From the NCBI RefSeq assembly GCF_001757105.1, contig NZ_MDHN01000041.1, positions 1-64,000 on the forward strand: DNA of 64,000 nt. The letters run 5' to 3'. Of this stretch, positions 36,486 to 45,260 are shown piece by piece. Every line of letters starts with the position of its first letter. The stretch's first letter is position 1. The notes beneath the pieces were generated by a model. That model was not told where the DNA came from. It saw only the letters and a list, made by a program, of their open reading frames with translations, and did not search any database. The stretch is from Alteromonas confluentis (lineage in GTDB: Bacteria > Pseudomonadota > Gammaproteobacteria > Enterobacterales > Alteromonadaceae). Position numbers and translations under genes: made by a program.

Positions 36486-36633
36486 ACTTGTCATACTCCA
36501 CTAAGGTTTCCAACGCTGCACCAGGGTCCTCTTCACCGGCGACAGGATCAAACTCGTCCTCGTCGTGCTGAAAATCATCGTCTTCCAGTGTAATTTCCCG
36601 TTCATGACTATTATCTTGCTTCGATTTTACCAT
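36454..36633 (-). CDS. Small acidic protein of unknown function
   Basis: A 59-residue, strongly acidic product (LEDDDFQHDEDEFDPVAGEED core) with Lys/Ser-rich ends. No domain was recognised. ATG 36633 was chosen over 36645 because GGTGA lies 5 nt upstream. It sits 137 bp downstream of rimI on the same strand and overlaps the LysR gene tail. A near-palindrome CGTAAGCGTTTACG lies at about 36730-36743, upstream. It may be a real gene conserved in the genus, but coding status rests on composition and position only. Confidence 0.55.
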   Translation of the reverse strand: MVKSKQDNSHEREITLEDDDFQHDEDEFDPVAGEEDPGAALETLVEYDKSKRDSSNNPS

Positions 36634-36770
36634 CACGTTCACCATCAAAAGTATCTGACGCTTGTATTAACCTATACGCAACAAGAGAATTTTGGATGAG
36701 TTTACACGGAAGAATGCGTGTGCAATTAACGTAAGCGTTTACGCTGAATGCAGACCATGGAGCTCGGCAA

Positions 36771-37220
36771 TTAAACCGGCATCTTGCGCATGATGCGCGC
36801 ATCTTCCTTGCCGCTATCACTGGGGTAGTAATGCTTACGGATCTCAATATCTTCAAATCCAGCTTTCTGATAAAGCGAAATGGCGGTGGTGTTTCCGGCT
36901 CTTACTTCCAGCCACAGGGATTCAGCCTGCTGTTGCTGGCACCATTCAATAACACCATTAAGCAACTGCTTTCCCAGGCCTCGCTCGCGGACAGATTGCG
37001 CCACGGCGATATCCATGAGAGTTGCTTCACCGGCGACAAGCAAGATAACCGCATAGCCGCAGACCTGATTTTCGGCATTAATCGCAACAAGCCCGGCATA
37101 AGGAGGGGTTAGGCAATCAGCAAAGGTGGCTAATGACCAGGGATTGTAGGTAGCCTGCTGATGGATTTGATGAGCATCTGCGACATCCTCTTCTATCAGC
37201 GGTTTTAATTCAAAAGACAT
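36771..37220 (-). CDS. rimI: Ribosomal protein bS18 alanine N-acetyltransferase
   Basis: Acetylates the N-terminal Ala of ribosomal protein bS18. The 149-residue GNAT protein (E. coli 148) has the acetyl-CoA motif A in QSVRERGLGKQLL and the RimI segment LEVRAGNTTAISLYQKAGFE, then Y-rich YYPSDSGKEDA. It starts 6 bp after holD, and the holD-rimI order is the same as in E. coli. Confidence 0.95.
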   Translation of the reverse strand: MSFELKPLIEEDVADAHQIHQQATYNPWSLATFADCLTPPYAGLVAINAENQVCGYAVILLVAGEATLMDIAVAQSVRERGLGKQLLNGVIEWCQQQQAESLWLEVRAGNTTAISLYQKAGFEDIEIRKHYYPSDSGKEDARIMRKMPV

Positions 37221-37226
37221 ATTTCA

Positions 37227-37709
37227 TCAATTTGCAGAAATTACCTGCCACAAACGACGCTTGTCGACGGCATGGGTAGGTGCAGTTTTATAGGGCAAGG
37301 TAAGCACATTGTCTTTCAATGACAGTTCATCACCGTGTTGCCAGCGAATGGCTTTCACATCATGAAATAATGACAGCGCCAGCAAAATATCTCGTCCCAT
37401 CTGACCAAAACTTCGCGGGTCAATGGGTTCGGCAGCGGGAGTTGGCACTTTGACACCTTTTTTCTCATCCTTATTGCCCAGCATAGAACGCAGTTGCGCA
37501 ATTCTGGCCTGACCGTTTGCGGCTGTCGGCGCCACGCCGGTAGACGTATTGACTGCTTCACGGGACTGATTAGCGGGTGAGACAGCTGCGACTTCAGGCT
37601 TGGCATTGTTAGTGACTGCAACATCGTTTAACGCTGACTGAGATTGCCAGACACAAATGCCCATTTCCTGGAGGATTGCAGTTTGATAAGGATTTAAATA
37701 AGAAGACAT
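37227..37709 (-). CDS. holD: DNA polymerase III psi subunit
   Basis: Psi links the clamp-loader gamma/tau subunit to chi and SSB. The 160-residue product has the conserved N-terminal LQEMGICVWQSQ (psi motif) and the C-terminal psi domain (SFGQMGRDILLALSLF to KRRLWQVISAN). A low-complexity Ala/Asn/Thr-rich insert separates them (about 30-90). ATG 37709 gives MSSYLNPYQTAILQEMG. A GTG 10 codons upstream is less likely. No strong ribosome binding site is visible. It lies just before rimI and 53 bp from tRNA-Trp. Confidence 0.9.
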   Translation of the reverse strand: MSSYLNPYQTAILQEMGICVWQSQSALNDVAVTNNAKPEVAAVSPANQSREAVNTSTGVAPTAANGQARIAQLRSMLGNKDEKKGVKVPTPAAEPIDPRSFGQMGRDILLALSLFHDVKAIRWQHGDELSLKDNVLTLPYKTAPTHAVDKRRLWQVISAN

Positions 37710-37761
37710 AATATTGTGAGTGGAAGAAAGTGAAGACACTATAACTTACTCAGAGGAAAAG

Positions 37762-37838
37762 TGGCAGGGGTGGAGGGACTCGAACCCCCAACCATCGGTT
37801 TTGGAGACCGCTGTTCTACCAATTCGAACTACACCCCT
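37762..37838 (-). tRNA. trnW: tRNA-Trp (anticodon CCA)
   Basis: On the minus strand acceptor arms AGGGGTG and CACCCCT pair. The anticodon loop reads CTCCAAA (CCA), the T-arm has GGTTCGAGTC, and an encoded CCA 3' end follows discriminator G. The length is 77 nt including CCA. Confidence 0.97.
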
Positions 37839-37963
37839 AGCGCGCTGTGCATTATACGTATGCAACTTCAAAGGTAAAGCCTTTTTATCAGCAAAATCGT
37901 GCGTTTGCCTACCATTCAACCAATGCGCACAAAATCCATGCATTTATACAGGCAAATGACTTT

Positions 37964-38779
37964 TTATTCTGGTAACGCCGCGTACCACAGCGACGCGGTT
38001 AGTGCGACTACGGCCTCTTGTTGTAGGCAATGTTCAATGACGGCTTGCTGCTCCAGGCCACTATAAAGTGCATAAGCCTGATACAGTGCCAGTTTTTGTG
38101 CTTGCCCCAACTGGTTAATTTGCCCGCATGAAGCAACGTCGAAATAGCGGTTGCCCATTGCTGCATATTCCCAGTCAACGATAACCGGTGTCGTGGTCTC
38201 AACAATATGTGGTAACGATAAGTCGTTGTGACAGAGCACAGGTTTGTCATCGGCACCAACACGGGCAAGGCCATTTTCAGTAAATTCGGTGACCCGCTTT
38301 ACCCATTCATGATCGTCCGGCAAAGCGGCAAGTTTGATGTAATGCTGCCAGCGCGCGGGTAAGTCTAGCTCAGGTGCAATGACATTTTGCTGATGAATGG
38401 AAGCAAGAGCGGATGCCAGTAACAAAATTTGTTTCGTGGAGATACTGTGATCGTCTGCCCCTGACGCCACAGCAAGAGGCTCAAAGCTGGCATGCTGATT
38501 TTGCTGCCAGGCTTCAACCCAAAGGCTTTGGTCGTTACTCAGCCAAACGGGCTCGGGTGCCAGGTCCGTCTGCGCCACCTGTTTTTGCAGGGCAAACACA
38601 GCCGTTTTATCAATGCCGCTAAAATGGTCGTTGCCCGTCCATTTCACGGCAAACTCACGTTCACCATCAGTAACACGGAAAACCTGGTTCACATCTCCCC
38701 CACCCCACGCTTCACAAGTTACGTGGCTTGAAAGGCCGAGAGGTGCAGACACCAACTCAACGATACGCGTGGGCGTCAT
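37964..38779 (-). CDS. Thiamine kinase-like phosphotransferase (APH/choline kinase fold)
   Basis: A 271-residue small-molecule kinase. The catalytic loop is LCHNDLSLPHIV, and the metal-binding Asp is in VIVDWEYAAMGNRYFDVA. As the last gene of a TPP-riboswitch operon, it most likely phosphorylates imported thiamine (ThiK role). ATG 38779 (MTPTRIVELV) was chosen over an upstream start that would overlap pnuC by more than 60 bp; even so it overlaps pnuC by 23 bp. Confidence 0.85.
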   Translation of the reverse strand: MTPTRIVELVSAPLGLSSHVTCEAWGGGDVNQVFRVTDGEREFAVKWTGNDHFSGIDKTAVFALQKQVAQTDLAPEPVWLSNDQSLWVEAWQQNQHASFEPLAVASGADDHSISTKQILLLASALASIHQQNVIAPELDLPARWQHYIKLAALPDDHEWVKRVTEFTENGLARVGADDKPVLCHNDLSLPHIVETTTPVIVDWEYAAMGNRYFDVASCGQINQLGQAQKLALYQAYALYSGLEQQAVIEHCLQQEAVVALTASLWYAALPE

Positions 38780-39377
38780 GCTGTTGCAGCTTCCATTGTT
38801 GCGACCATTGTAAATAGCCAAAAATAGAGAAACCTACATAGCCGAAAAACAGACAGGCAGATAAAGCCAGGCCGCTTTGTGCGTACAAATAGGCAGATGC
38901 CAGATTAATCACGAACCAGTATAACCAGTTCTGCAATACCTTATGCGCAACCATCACGGTGGTCACCACACTCACCACCTGAATGCTGGCATCGAGCAGC
39001 AAATGGTCGCTATTGAACTGGCCTTGTGCCCATAACGACAATCCCCAGGCAATAAACAGTAACCCCGGAATCATCATGGCATGCCAGTACCAGGGCCATG
39101 AACGCACGATATCTTCTCCGCCAGATTGGCGGTTCCACTGATAATAACCGTAGCCCGCCATTATCATGTAATACAAATTCAGTACTGCCTGAAACGGCAA
39201 CGTTACCTGCCAAAACAACCAGGTATAAATAGCGGTGCTAATGAACGCACATAACCAACACCAACGGTTCTGATTCGCTGCTAACCAGACATACGCAAGT
39301 GCCAGCACAACAGCCACCCACTCCGCTGGAGAGGTGGCTGTGAGCTGACCGATAAATGCCGAAAAAAACTCAGTCAT
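38757..39377 (-). CDS. PnuC-family vitamin transporter, probably PnuT (thiamine)
   Basis: A 206-residue membrane protein with about seven hydrophobic segments and the PnuC-family features NLYYMIMAGYGYYQW and NWLYWFVINLASAYLYA (substrate-binding W/N residues). PnuC carries nicotinamide riboside and PnuT carries thiamine by facilitated diffusion followed by phosphorylation. TPP-riboswitch control and the downstream kinase favour thiamine. It overlaps the YkoF-like gene by 8 bp and the kinase by 23 bp, so translation is coupled. Confidence 0.88.
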   Translation of the reverse strand: MTEFFSAFIGQLTATSPAEWVAVVLALAYVWLAANQNRWCWLCAFISTAIYTWLFWQVTLPFQAVLNLYYMIMAGYGYYQWNRQSGGEDIVRSWPWYWHAMMIPGLLFIAWGLSLWAQGQFNSDHLLLDASIQVVSVVTTVMVAHKVLQNWLYWFVINLASAYLYAQSGLALSACLFFGYVGFSIFGYLQWSQQWKLQQHDAHAYR

Positions 39378-39639
39378 TATTTTTCTTGCGTGCTTGCATG
39401 GCATCAAAGTTAAGGAACTTGGCTACAAAAATAGCCTGTCCGACTTCTTCGTGAGTACGCTGCATTTCCTTACCCAGAATATCCATTACCAGGCCGTACT
39501 CCCCGCTCACCTGGGTACTGGTGGAACAGGTAGTAACCAACAACCCCTGATGGCTATTGAGACGATCGATAAAATTCTGAATCGGCGGAATGTACTCGTT
39601 GACTAACGGATACAGAGATAACTCAACCATTACTTGCAT
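39370..39639 (-). CDS. YkoF-like thiamine/HMP-binding small protein
   Basis: An 89-residue protein of the thiamine-binding YkoF/MTH1187 fold type (VMVELSLYPL, then SGEYGLVMDILGKEM). Such proteins bind hydroxymethylpyrimidine or thiamine. It lies 9 bp after the TonB receptor and overlaps pnuC by 8 bp, in the middle of the TPP-controlled operon. The exact biochemical role is unknown. Confidence 0.8.
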   Translation of the reverse strand: MQVMVELSLYPLVNEYIPPIQNFIDRLNSHQGLLVTTCSTSTQVSGEYGLVMDILGKEMQRTHEEVGQAIFVAKFLNFDAMQARKKNND

Positions 39640-39648
39640 AACTATTCC

Positions 39649-41700
39649 TTAAAACTGAACGCGTAGGGTAACACCGAATTGTCTGCCATCACCCAACTGA
39701 TAATACGGTTCGGCAAAGGCATACTCGTCTCGCGGATCGTTACTGAAACCACCAAACCCACGAGTGTAGTAGGTTTTATCGGTTAGATTTCTTACCCACA
39801 GGGTAGTGCGCCAATCGCCACGAACCCAGGTGATATCGGTATTAAACAGTGTGGCAGCGGGAGCGGTTTCGTCATGACTGTCAGAGAAACGGTATTCGTC
39901 TTTAAAGTCCATGTCTGCCCGCCATACCCACTCATCGGTTAGCCAGAACTCACTGAACAGGTTAGCAGTAAATTTAGGCGACTGCGCCTGACGCTGTTCG
40001 TCAACATAAGCACCGTCAGCCGTTTCATAACCCTCAAAGGTTGCACTCAGATAGCCCACCGAACTCTGCAGAGTCCACGCGTCAGATACCTGCCAGCTCA
40101 GTTCAGCCTCAGCACCTTTATTCGTGCCTACATCGGCATTGGCGGTCAGGTCGATAAAGGCTGCCGAGCCATCTTCTCGGGTTTGAACGTCGTAATCATT
40201 CACCTGAGTGTCTTGTCTGTCCATATAGAACACAGCGAAACGTGCGGTGATCGCGGGGTCAAACAGTTGCCCTTTATAACCCACTTCGTAATTCCAGTTA
40301 TATTCAGTATCGTAGAATCGACGTGCTTCACTCACCTGCTCGTCAAAGTTGACACCTGCTGCTTTGTAACCACGAGATACACTGGCATACACAAAATCAC
40401 CGTCCCAGTCATAGGTCAGTGCCACTTTTCCACCCACCATGCTGGAGTCGTCTTCTGAGTCCAAACCGGCATTATCATTATACTTTTGAGAATACTCTTC
40501 AACACGCAGCGCCGTGGTTAACAACCACGAATCATTCAACTGTGTATCAAGCTGACCATAAACTGCCGTGGTGGTTGGTTCAAATTGGCTAATGAAGTCA
40601 CCGTCGGCGTAGGTGTATTCACGTAACAAGTTTTGTTCGCTGCGATTAATGCGCGCACCAACAACCCAAGTCGTGGTATCACCGAACAGTTTCTTGTCAT
40701 CTGCCGAGGTAAAACGCACCTCTGCAGAGCGTTGTTGAATGTCGCGGAAGTAGGCGTCGAACGACGTGTATCCCCATGGATGGAAACCATCGTAAGTCCA
40801 GTCTTCGTCGTAGCCATAGGCGATATCATGGTTCGCCGCGGTGGCAATGACTTCCAGTAAACCGGCATCCAGCTGATGATTCAAATGCAGGCTGATCCCC
40901 TTAGTGAGTTGATCATCAAATCCAGGTTCATCAGAAAGTGTGTGGCGGTTATTGTCCAGCGAAAAGGCATCATAACCATTGTTGACGTCGTACCAACGCA
41001 GGTCGGCATTCAGACTAGTCTTACTGCTAATATTCCATTGTGCAGCGATTCTTACCGCACTTTCGTCAATATTATTGGTATCGTCACGCTCAAGAAAGTC
41101 GTTCTCAACAAAGCCGTCACTGCTGTTATGCACCCCGGCCAGACGAATAGCGAAGTCTTCTGACACTTGTACACTGTGTGCACCTTCAATACGCATTAAC
41201 GACGTGTTGCCCAATTCGAATTCAAAGTGACTGTCGTCTGCGTCTGCGGCATGACTGACAATTTTCACTGCACCAGCAAGAGAACCGGCACCGAATACGG
41301 TAGCCTGCGGGCCACGATAAACTTCCAACTGACGGGTATCGAATAATACGCCAGCGGCAGCAAGACCTGAAAAATCAAAGTCATCAACCATAAAGCTGAC
41401 AGAAGGATTAATGGGCTCAGCAAACTGGCTTCGCTCGCCAATACCACGAATTTGAATAAAACGGCCACGGGAAGCACCACTGGCAAAATTCACATTGGGC
41501 GCCACATTCAGCATATTTTCAACGTGAGAGGCCTGACGGCTATCTAAGCGATCTTCGCCGAAAACCGATGCGCTGGCGCTGAGCTGTTCAAGGCTAGTTG
41601 CTCTGAAATCGCCGGTAACCGTGATTTTTTCTATGTCGGTGTCGTTATCAGCAAATGCCGGTGTTGCCAGAATAGCGAGGAGTAATGTGCTTTTTTTCAT
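39649..41700 (-). CDS. TonB-dependent receptor, TPP-riboswitch controlled (thiamine uptake)
   Basis: A 683-residue outer-membrane receptor. The signal peptide (MKKSTLLLAILATPAFA) is followed by a TonB box region (DIEKITVTG), the plug domain (VENMLNVAPNVNFAS, RGIGERSQF, EVYRGPQATVFGAGSLAGAV) and a 22-strand barrel ending in the Phe-terminal strand RQFGVTLRVQF. It is the first gene behind a TPP riboswitch, so thiamine or a precursor is the probable cargo. The TonB2 complex encoded at 48670-52360 could energise it. Confidence 0.93.
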   Translation of the reverse strand: MKKSTLLLAILATPAFADNDTDIEKITVTGDFRATSLEQLSASASVFGEDRLDSRQASHVENMLNVAPNVNFASGASRGRFIQIRGIGERSQFAEPINPSVSFMVDDFDFSGLAAAGVLFDTRQLEVYRGPQATVFGAGSLAGAVKIVSHAADADDSHFEFELGNTSLMRIEGAHSVQVSEDFAIRLAGVHNSSDGFVENDFLERDDTNNIDESAVRIAAQWNISSKTSLNADLRWYDVNNGYDAFSLDNNRHTLSDEPGFDDQLTKGISLHLNHQLDAGLLEVIATAANHDIAYGYDEDWTYDGFHPWGYTSFDAYFRDIQQRSAEVRFTSADDKKLFGDTTTWVVGARINRSEQNLLREYTYADGDFISQFEPTTTAVYGQLDTQLNDSWLLTTALRVEEYSQKYNDNAGLDSEDDSSMVGGKVALTYDWDGDFVYASVSRGYKAAGVNFDEQVSEARRFYDTEYNWNYEVGYKGQLFDPAITARFAVFYMDRQDTQVNDYDVQTREDGSAAFIDLTANADVGTNKGAEAELSWQVSDAWTLQSSVGYLSATFEGYETADGAYVDEQRQAQSPKFTANLFSEFWLTDEWVWRADMDFKDEYRFSDSHDETAPAATLFNTDITWVRGDWRTTLWVRNLTDKTYYTRGFGGFSNDPRDEYAFAEPYYQLGDGRQFGVTLRVQF

Positions 41701-41770
41701 TAAGGATCTCTTCAGTCATCAAAAAGATCCGGTTTTACAGGCAGGTATTGAGGTAGCTAAATCAAATTTT

Positions 41771-41857
41771 TCACCATCCCTACGCCGGTATTATCCGGAT
41801 CAGGTTTAAGGGTTCCCATGAAATGGATCTCAGCCGTTAACCGGCACCCCTTGGCCT
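41771..41857 (-). promoter_or_regulatory. TPP riboswitch (THI element)
   Basis: On the minus strand the classic TPP aptamer reads AAGGGGTGCCGG, CTGAGAT, ACCCTT, ACCTGATCCGGATAATACC and GCGTAGGGA. The receptor ATG is 71 nt beyond. A possible hairpin (GGATCT to AGATCC) overlapping AAGAGATCC just before the ATG suggests control of translation initiation. Confidence 0.97.
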
Positions 41858-41943
41858 AATGCATTTTTACTGTTGTAGTAAAAATGCGCCTGCAGTCTAA
41901 CAACTTCATAACCTGAGTCAAGCTGCAGTACACTGATCCGCAA

Positions 41944-41978
41944 ACACAAAAGAGCCCGCCATGTGACGTTGGCGGGCT
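41944..41978 (-). terminator. Intrinsic terminator of the PEP-CTERM gene
   Basis: AGCCCGCC (41953-41960) and GGCGGGCT (41971-41978) pair and are followed on the minus strand by CTTTTGTGTTT. Confidence 0.75.
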
Positions 41979-41997
41979 GAGGAAGTCTGACGACTTG

Positions 41998-42660
41998 TTA
42001 TTTCTGGCGTCTTGCGCGCCATCCCATCAATCCCATACCTAAAAGGATGAGTGACATGGCGCCAGGTTCACTGACTTCAGTGATAGAGGCGTTACGGAAA
42101 CGGGTTTTCATGTCGCCACAGCCAGCATTCAAATCACAGTCATTAATAAATACGATATCCGTGATAACACCCGAGAAGTAATCGTCTAGATTAATGCTAA
42201 ACGTTTCCCAGCGAGGCGCATTGGTGTACACCAAGTCCTGAATACCGAAGTTCTGTGTACCTGCTAGATTGAACGTGCGACTTGCATCGTGGCTCTGCTC
42301 ACCGCTAGTAAAATCGGCAAACCACACCCCAGCGATTTCAGTGAAAGGGTTTGGATTCGGATTTCTCACACCAGGCAGCACTCTTATGTCAAAAGTGAAA
42401 TTATATGATGTCGCACCATTATCGAGATCCAGTTCTGAAATACCAAAGGTATCGAACAAGTTCAGCGTTACCCAAGCATTTTCTCGTAAATTGAGTACGC
42501 CATTCGTGTAAACATCGTAAGTACTACTACTATTCTGCTGATGCGCTTCTAAATCAGCGGTGGCGAAATCAATATCGTAAGTTGAGATTACGTCAGCGTT
42601 TGAAGAAAAGGCTGCCAAGAACGTGGTTACCAGTGCTGCAGCTTTGATGCTAAATTTCAT
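41998..42660 (-). CDS. PEP-CTERM sorting-domain exported protein
   Basis: A 220-residue secreted protein. The N-terminal signal peptide is MKFSIKAAALVTTFLAAFSSNA. The body is Asn/Asp/Thr-rich with two Cys pairs near 175-185 (NDCDLNAGCGD). The C-terminus has the sorting signal SEPGAMSLILLGMGLMGWRARR: PEP-like motif, hydrophobic helix and basic tail. Exosortase would cleave it and attach or release the protein at the cell surface, often as part of an exopolysaccharide matrix. No exosortase is in the window. Expression lies behind a c-di-GMP-I riboswitch and ends at its own terminator. Confidence 0.87.
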   Translation of the reverse strand: MKFSIKAAALVTTFLAAFSSNADVISTYDIDFATADLEAHQQNSSSTYDVYTNGVLNLRENAWVTLNLFDTFGISELDLDNGATSYNFTFDIRVLPGVRNPNPNPFTEIAGVWFADFTSGEQSHDASRTFNLAGTQNFGIQDLVYTNAPRWETFSINLDDYFSGVITDIVFINDCDLNAGCGDMKTRFRNASITEVSEPGAMSLILLGMGLMGWRARRQK

Positions 42661-42707
42661 TTTTTAATCCTTGAGCAGTGTGTGCCTGAAAGTAAGTAAA
42701 CAACTTC

Positions 42708-42792
42708 ACTGCAGCCCGGCTGTCTTACTGGCGGTTGATCAGTAAGACCCGTGGCTTTCCGTCCCTGCCTCACGGCAGGTTTGGCATGTTGT
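42708..42792 (-). promoter_or_regulatory. Cyclic di-GMP-I riboswitch (GEMM)
   Basis: On the minus strand the aptamer signature is CCAAACCTGCC, GTGAGGCAGGGACGGAAAG, CCACGGGTCTT, then AAGACAGCCGGGCTGC: the GNRA-type tetraloop stem, the GGGACG-AAAGCC joining segment and the second stem ending in AGCCGGG. It ends 48 nt before the PEP-CTERM ATG. GCAGTG at its 3' edge can pair with CACTGC just before the ribosome binding site, a plausible translational switch. Confidence 0.92.
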
Positions 42793-42967
42793 TGGGGGAA
42801 GTGACGTTTCCCTTATTCAATCAACGGTTGTAATAATACGAGGGCGGAGTAAAGCAAAACAGGACAAATCCGTTCGATCTTTGGGACACATTTGTACCAG
42901 GGAATAAATAGTGCCCTGATCTGTCATGCAACCTGCATTTGCTATATTCTTACAAGCAGCTTAAAAC

Positions 42968-44770
42968 ATGGGAGCGCACGTGCATTACCAAGGACTTTTC
43001 TGGTCAGCAATTATTCGGGCTTTACTCAGTTTCAGACGGGATTCTGGTCTTAGCAATGAGCGAGATAATCTTGCACTGGAATGTATTGCCAGCGTTGAAA
43101 GCGGCAAACTTGATGATGAGACCTTAGCAAACCTCTTCCACGATCTTTGTCCTACGAGTCAGTTTCAACAAACTGGCCGATCACTTATTGGTTATCTCGA
43201 TTTCAATAAAATGAGTAACTTGGTGGTGTACTTAACTGCCAGCAAGCATATCGACGATGCCATGCATGTATTGGGTAAGCATTACCGACATTTAATGGGT
43301 GAGCAAGCCAATCTCACGGTGACATCAGACGGTACCATTACAACGGTAGAATTTGCTTCATCGCCACACATGATACTAACGGAACTTCGGTGCTATTTCC
43401 TGCTGGCGCTTTTTCGCCATCTTGCCGGGCGCAAGTTTGACTTTTCCCGGGTCACCATGCCGCCTATGAACGCTCAGCCTGAAGCACTTTTGGCGCCACT
43501 GAGCCGCAGTGATATCAATTATGAGTCTGGCAAAGTACGCCTTTGTTTTGCCAACGCCTGGTGTGAAGTCGCGTCTTTTTACTATTCGCAATCGATTAAA
43601 AAGATGCTTTCTGCCGGACTTGAAGAAACCCATGACATTCCACTTAAGCAACAGGTGCGTGACGTTTTTCAAAAAGCAGCGAGTCCTGCACGTATCCGCT
43701 CAGAGTGGGTAGCGACTCAGTTAGGGCAAACTGAATCCGCTTTTCGTCGACAGCTTAGACAAGACTCCATTTCATTCAGTGCTTTGCTGAAAGAGTTCAT
43801 CCATGATCAATCCTGTCATCGATTATTAAGTGGTCAGAAAACAGAAGATGCAGCTGAAGCCTTAGGGTTTTCCGACAGACGTTCATTCGAGCGAAGCTTT
43901 AAAGAGCATAGCGGTATAAGTGCTGGTCAGCTTCGTCAGTTAGGCAACCGACTACGATTTCAAACGGGTAACAGTAATTTGTTGGAAGTGGTGGAAAATC
44001 TGCCACCACTGCCCCACTCAATTCGTTCTTTGCTAAAAATGGATGCAGAAGCCATGACATTGCCTGGCGTTGTGTCTCTCATTGAAAAAGATCCGATATT
44101 TCAAGCTCACGTGATGAGCAAAGCAAGCCGCGCCGTTTACGGAACAACGCCCAAAAGCCTGGAGCAAGCCATTGGCCGCAATCTCGGATTGGGCAATATC
44201 CGAGACCTCGCAGTCATTTTTGCAGCGCAACAATTACTGACCGCACAGTGTCGATTTTCCAATATTGAAATTCTCACCGATGCGATGCTGCTTAGTTATA
44301 CCGTGTTCCAACGGCTTTTTGGTTTTTCGCAATACGATGATGCTCAAACAGAAAAAATTAAACAGTTGTTGCTGTTCGGTACGCTGTCGGTATTTTTAAT
44401 TTTCCACGATGAATGTTTGTTTGCGGACGGTGCGTTATCCGGGTGGGAGGAAAGTGACAGCTTTCGCGATTTTGTCGATAAAGTGAATCAGGATTATGGC
44501 ATTTGTCTGTATGGCGCAACGTCGTTGATGTTACTCCGCTGGGGTTTTGCCAGCGACCTGAATCAGCAACTCTGGAAACTTTGTAATATAGACGAACGTG
44601 GAAGTGCCAGTTCAGTAGCAGGACAAATTTTGCTGTGTCATGACATTGCTTTCACCTCGCTGGCAAAATTAGGTGAACCGCAAGGCTATACGGCGGGAGA
44701 CGGTCTAACGGAGGCACAAATTAACACCCTCACTGACGTACTCGCAAAATGGAAATCTTCGGCAGCCTGA
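42968..44770 (+). CDS. AraC-type HTH fused to HDOD signalling domain
   Basis: About 600 residues in three parts: an N-terminal region of about 220 residues (arabinose-binding/OruR-like in pattern), an AraC-type DNA-binding domain at about 230-325 (SFERSFKEHSGISAGQLRQ), and an HDOD domain from about 338 (NLPPLPHSIRSLL, then IEKDPIFQAHVMSKASRAVYG). HDOD domains act in stress and c-di-GMP-linked signalling. The fusion links promoter binding to such an output. GTG 42980 with GGGAG 6 nt upstream may be the real start. It is divergent from the c-di-GMP-controlled PEP-CTERM gene, a possible target. Confidence 0.88.
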   Translation: MGAHVHYQGLFWSAIIRALLSFRRDSGLSNERDNLALECIASVESGKLDDETLANLFHDLCPTSQFQQTGRSLIGYLDFNKMSNLVVYLTASKHIDDAMHVLGKHYRHLMGEQANLTVTSDGTITTVEFASSPHMILTELRCYFLLALFRHLAGRKFDFSRVTMPPMNAQPEALLAPLSRSDINYESGKVRLCFANAWCEVASFYYSQSIKKMLSAGLEETHDIPLKQQVRDVFQKAASPARIRSEWVATQLGQTESAFRRQLRQDSISFSALLKEFIHDQSCHRLLSGQKTEDAAEALGFSDRRSFERSFKEHSGISAGQLRQLGNRLRFQTGNSNLLEVVENLPPLPHSIRSLLKMDAEAMTLPGVVSLIEKDPIFQAHVMSKASRAVYGTTPKSLEQAIGRNLGLGNIRDLAVIFAAQQLLTAQCRFSNIEILTDAMLLSYTVFQRLFGFSQYDDAQTEKIKQLLLFGTLSVFLIFHDECLFADGALSGWEESDSFRDFVDKVNQDYGICLYGATSLMLLRWGFASDLNQQLWKLCNIDERGSASSVAGQILLCHDIAFTSLAKLGEPQGYTAGDGLTEAQINTLTDVLAKWKSSAA

Positions 44771-44795
44771 AACAGGCTGCCTCAAATGCGCGGGA

Positions 44796-45215
44796 CTAAT
44801 CAACCTGCAAATTAAGGTTTCTGATCTCCTGCTCCGTTTGCGCTTCCAACGCGGCCATGGTTTTTCCATGGGGTGTTGGCATTCGGGTTTCTGGATCGAG
44901 TGTTACAAACACAATATCGTCTGCCAGACAAATGGTTTTCTTAGTAGCTTTATTTCGTACCAAACAACTGACGGTAATAGATGTTCTACCCACCTTTTTC
45001 GTTTCCAAACCAAACTCAACAATATCACCCTGAAGCGCTGGCGACTCAAAAGTAATTTCGCCAATATGTTTGGTCACCAAACAATTGGTTTCTAACTGAC
45101 AAGTTGCAAAGATGGCTGCTTCCTCGTCAATCCACTCCATCGCTCTGCCTCCGAATAATGCATTGGCATAATTTAAATCATTCGGCATTACCAGTCGGCG
45201 GGACAAAAAGCGCAT
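44796..45215 (-). CDS. Hotdog-fold acyl-CoA thioesterase (YciA/BACH type)
   Basis: A 139-residue hotdog-domain thioesterase. The N-terminal VMPNDLNYANALFGGRAMEWIDEEAAIFA block is the acyl-CoA hydrolase signature (Asn and Asp of the active site), and VEFGLETKKVGRTSITVSC forms the sheet. It hydrolyses acyl-CoA; chain-length preference is unknown. It is a single gene, divergent from tmcA with 45 bp between starts. Confidence 0.9.
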   Translation of the reverse strand: MRFLSRRLVMPNDLNYANALFGGRAMEWIDEEAAIFATCQLETNCLVTKHIGEITFESPALQGDIVEFGLETKKVGRTSITVSCLVRNKATKKTICLADDIVFVTLDPETRMPTPHGKTMAALEAQTEQEIRNLNLQVD

Positions 45216-45260
45216 TCGAATTCCTCTTAAACAATCGATAAACTAAGCGCAGGATTATAC

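Noticed and set aside
38757-39377. Calling the carrier a nicotinamide riboside transporter
   Set aside because: The fold is PnuC-like, but the TPP riboswitch, receptor and kinase context make thiamine the better prediction.
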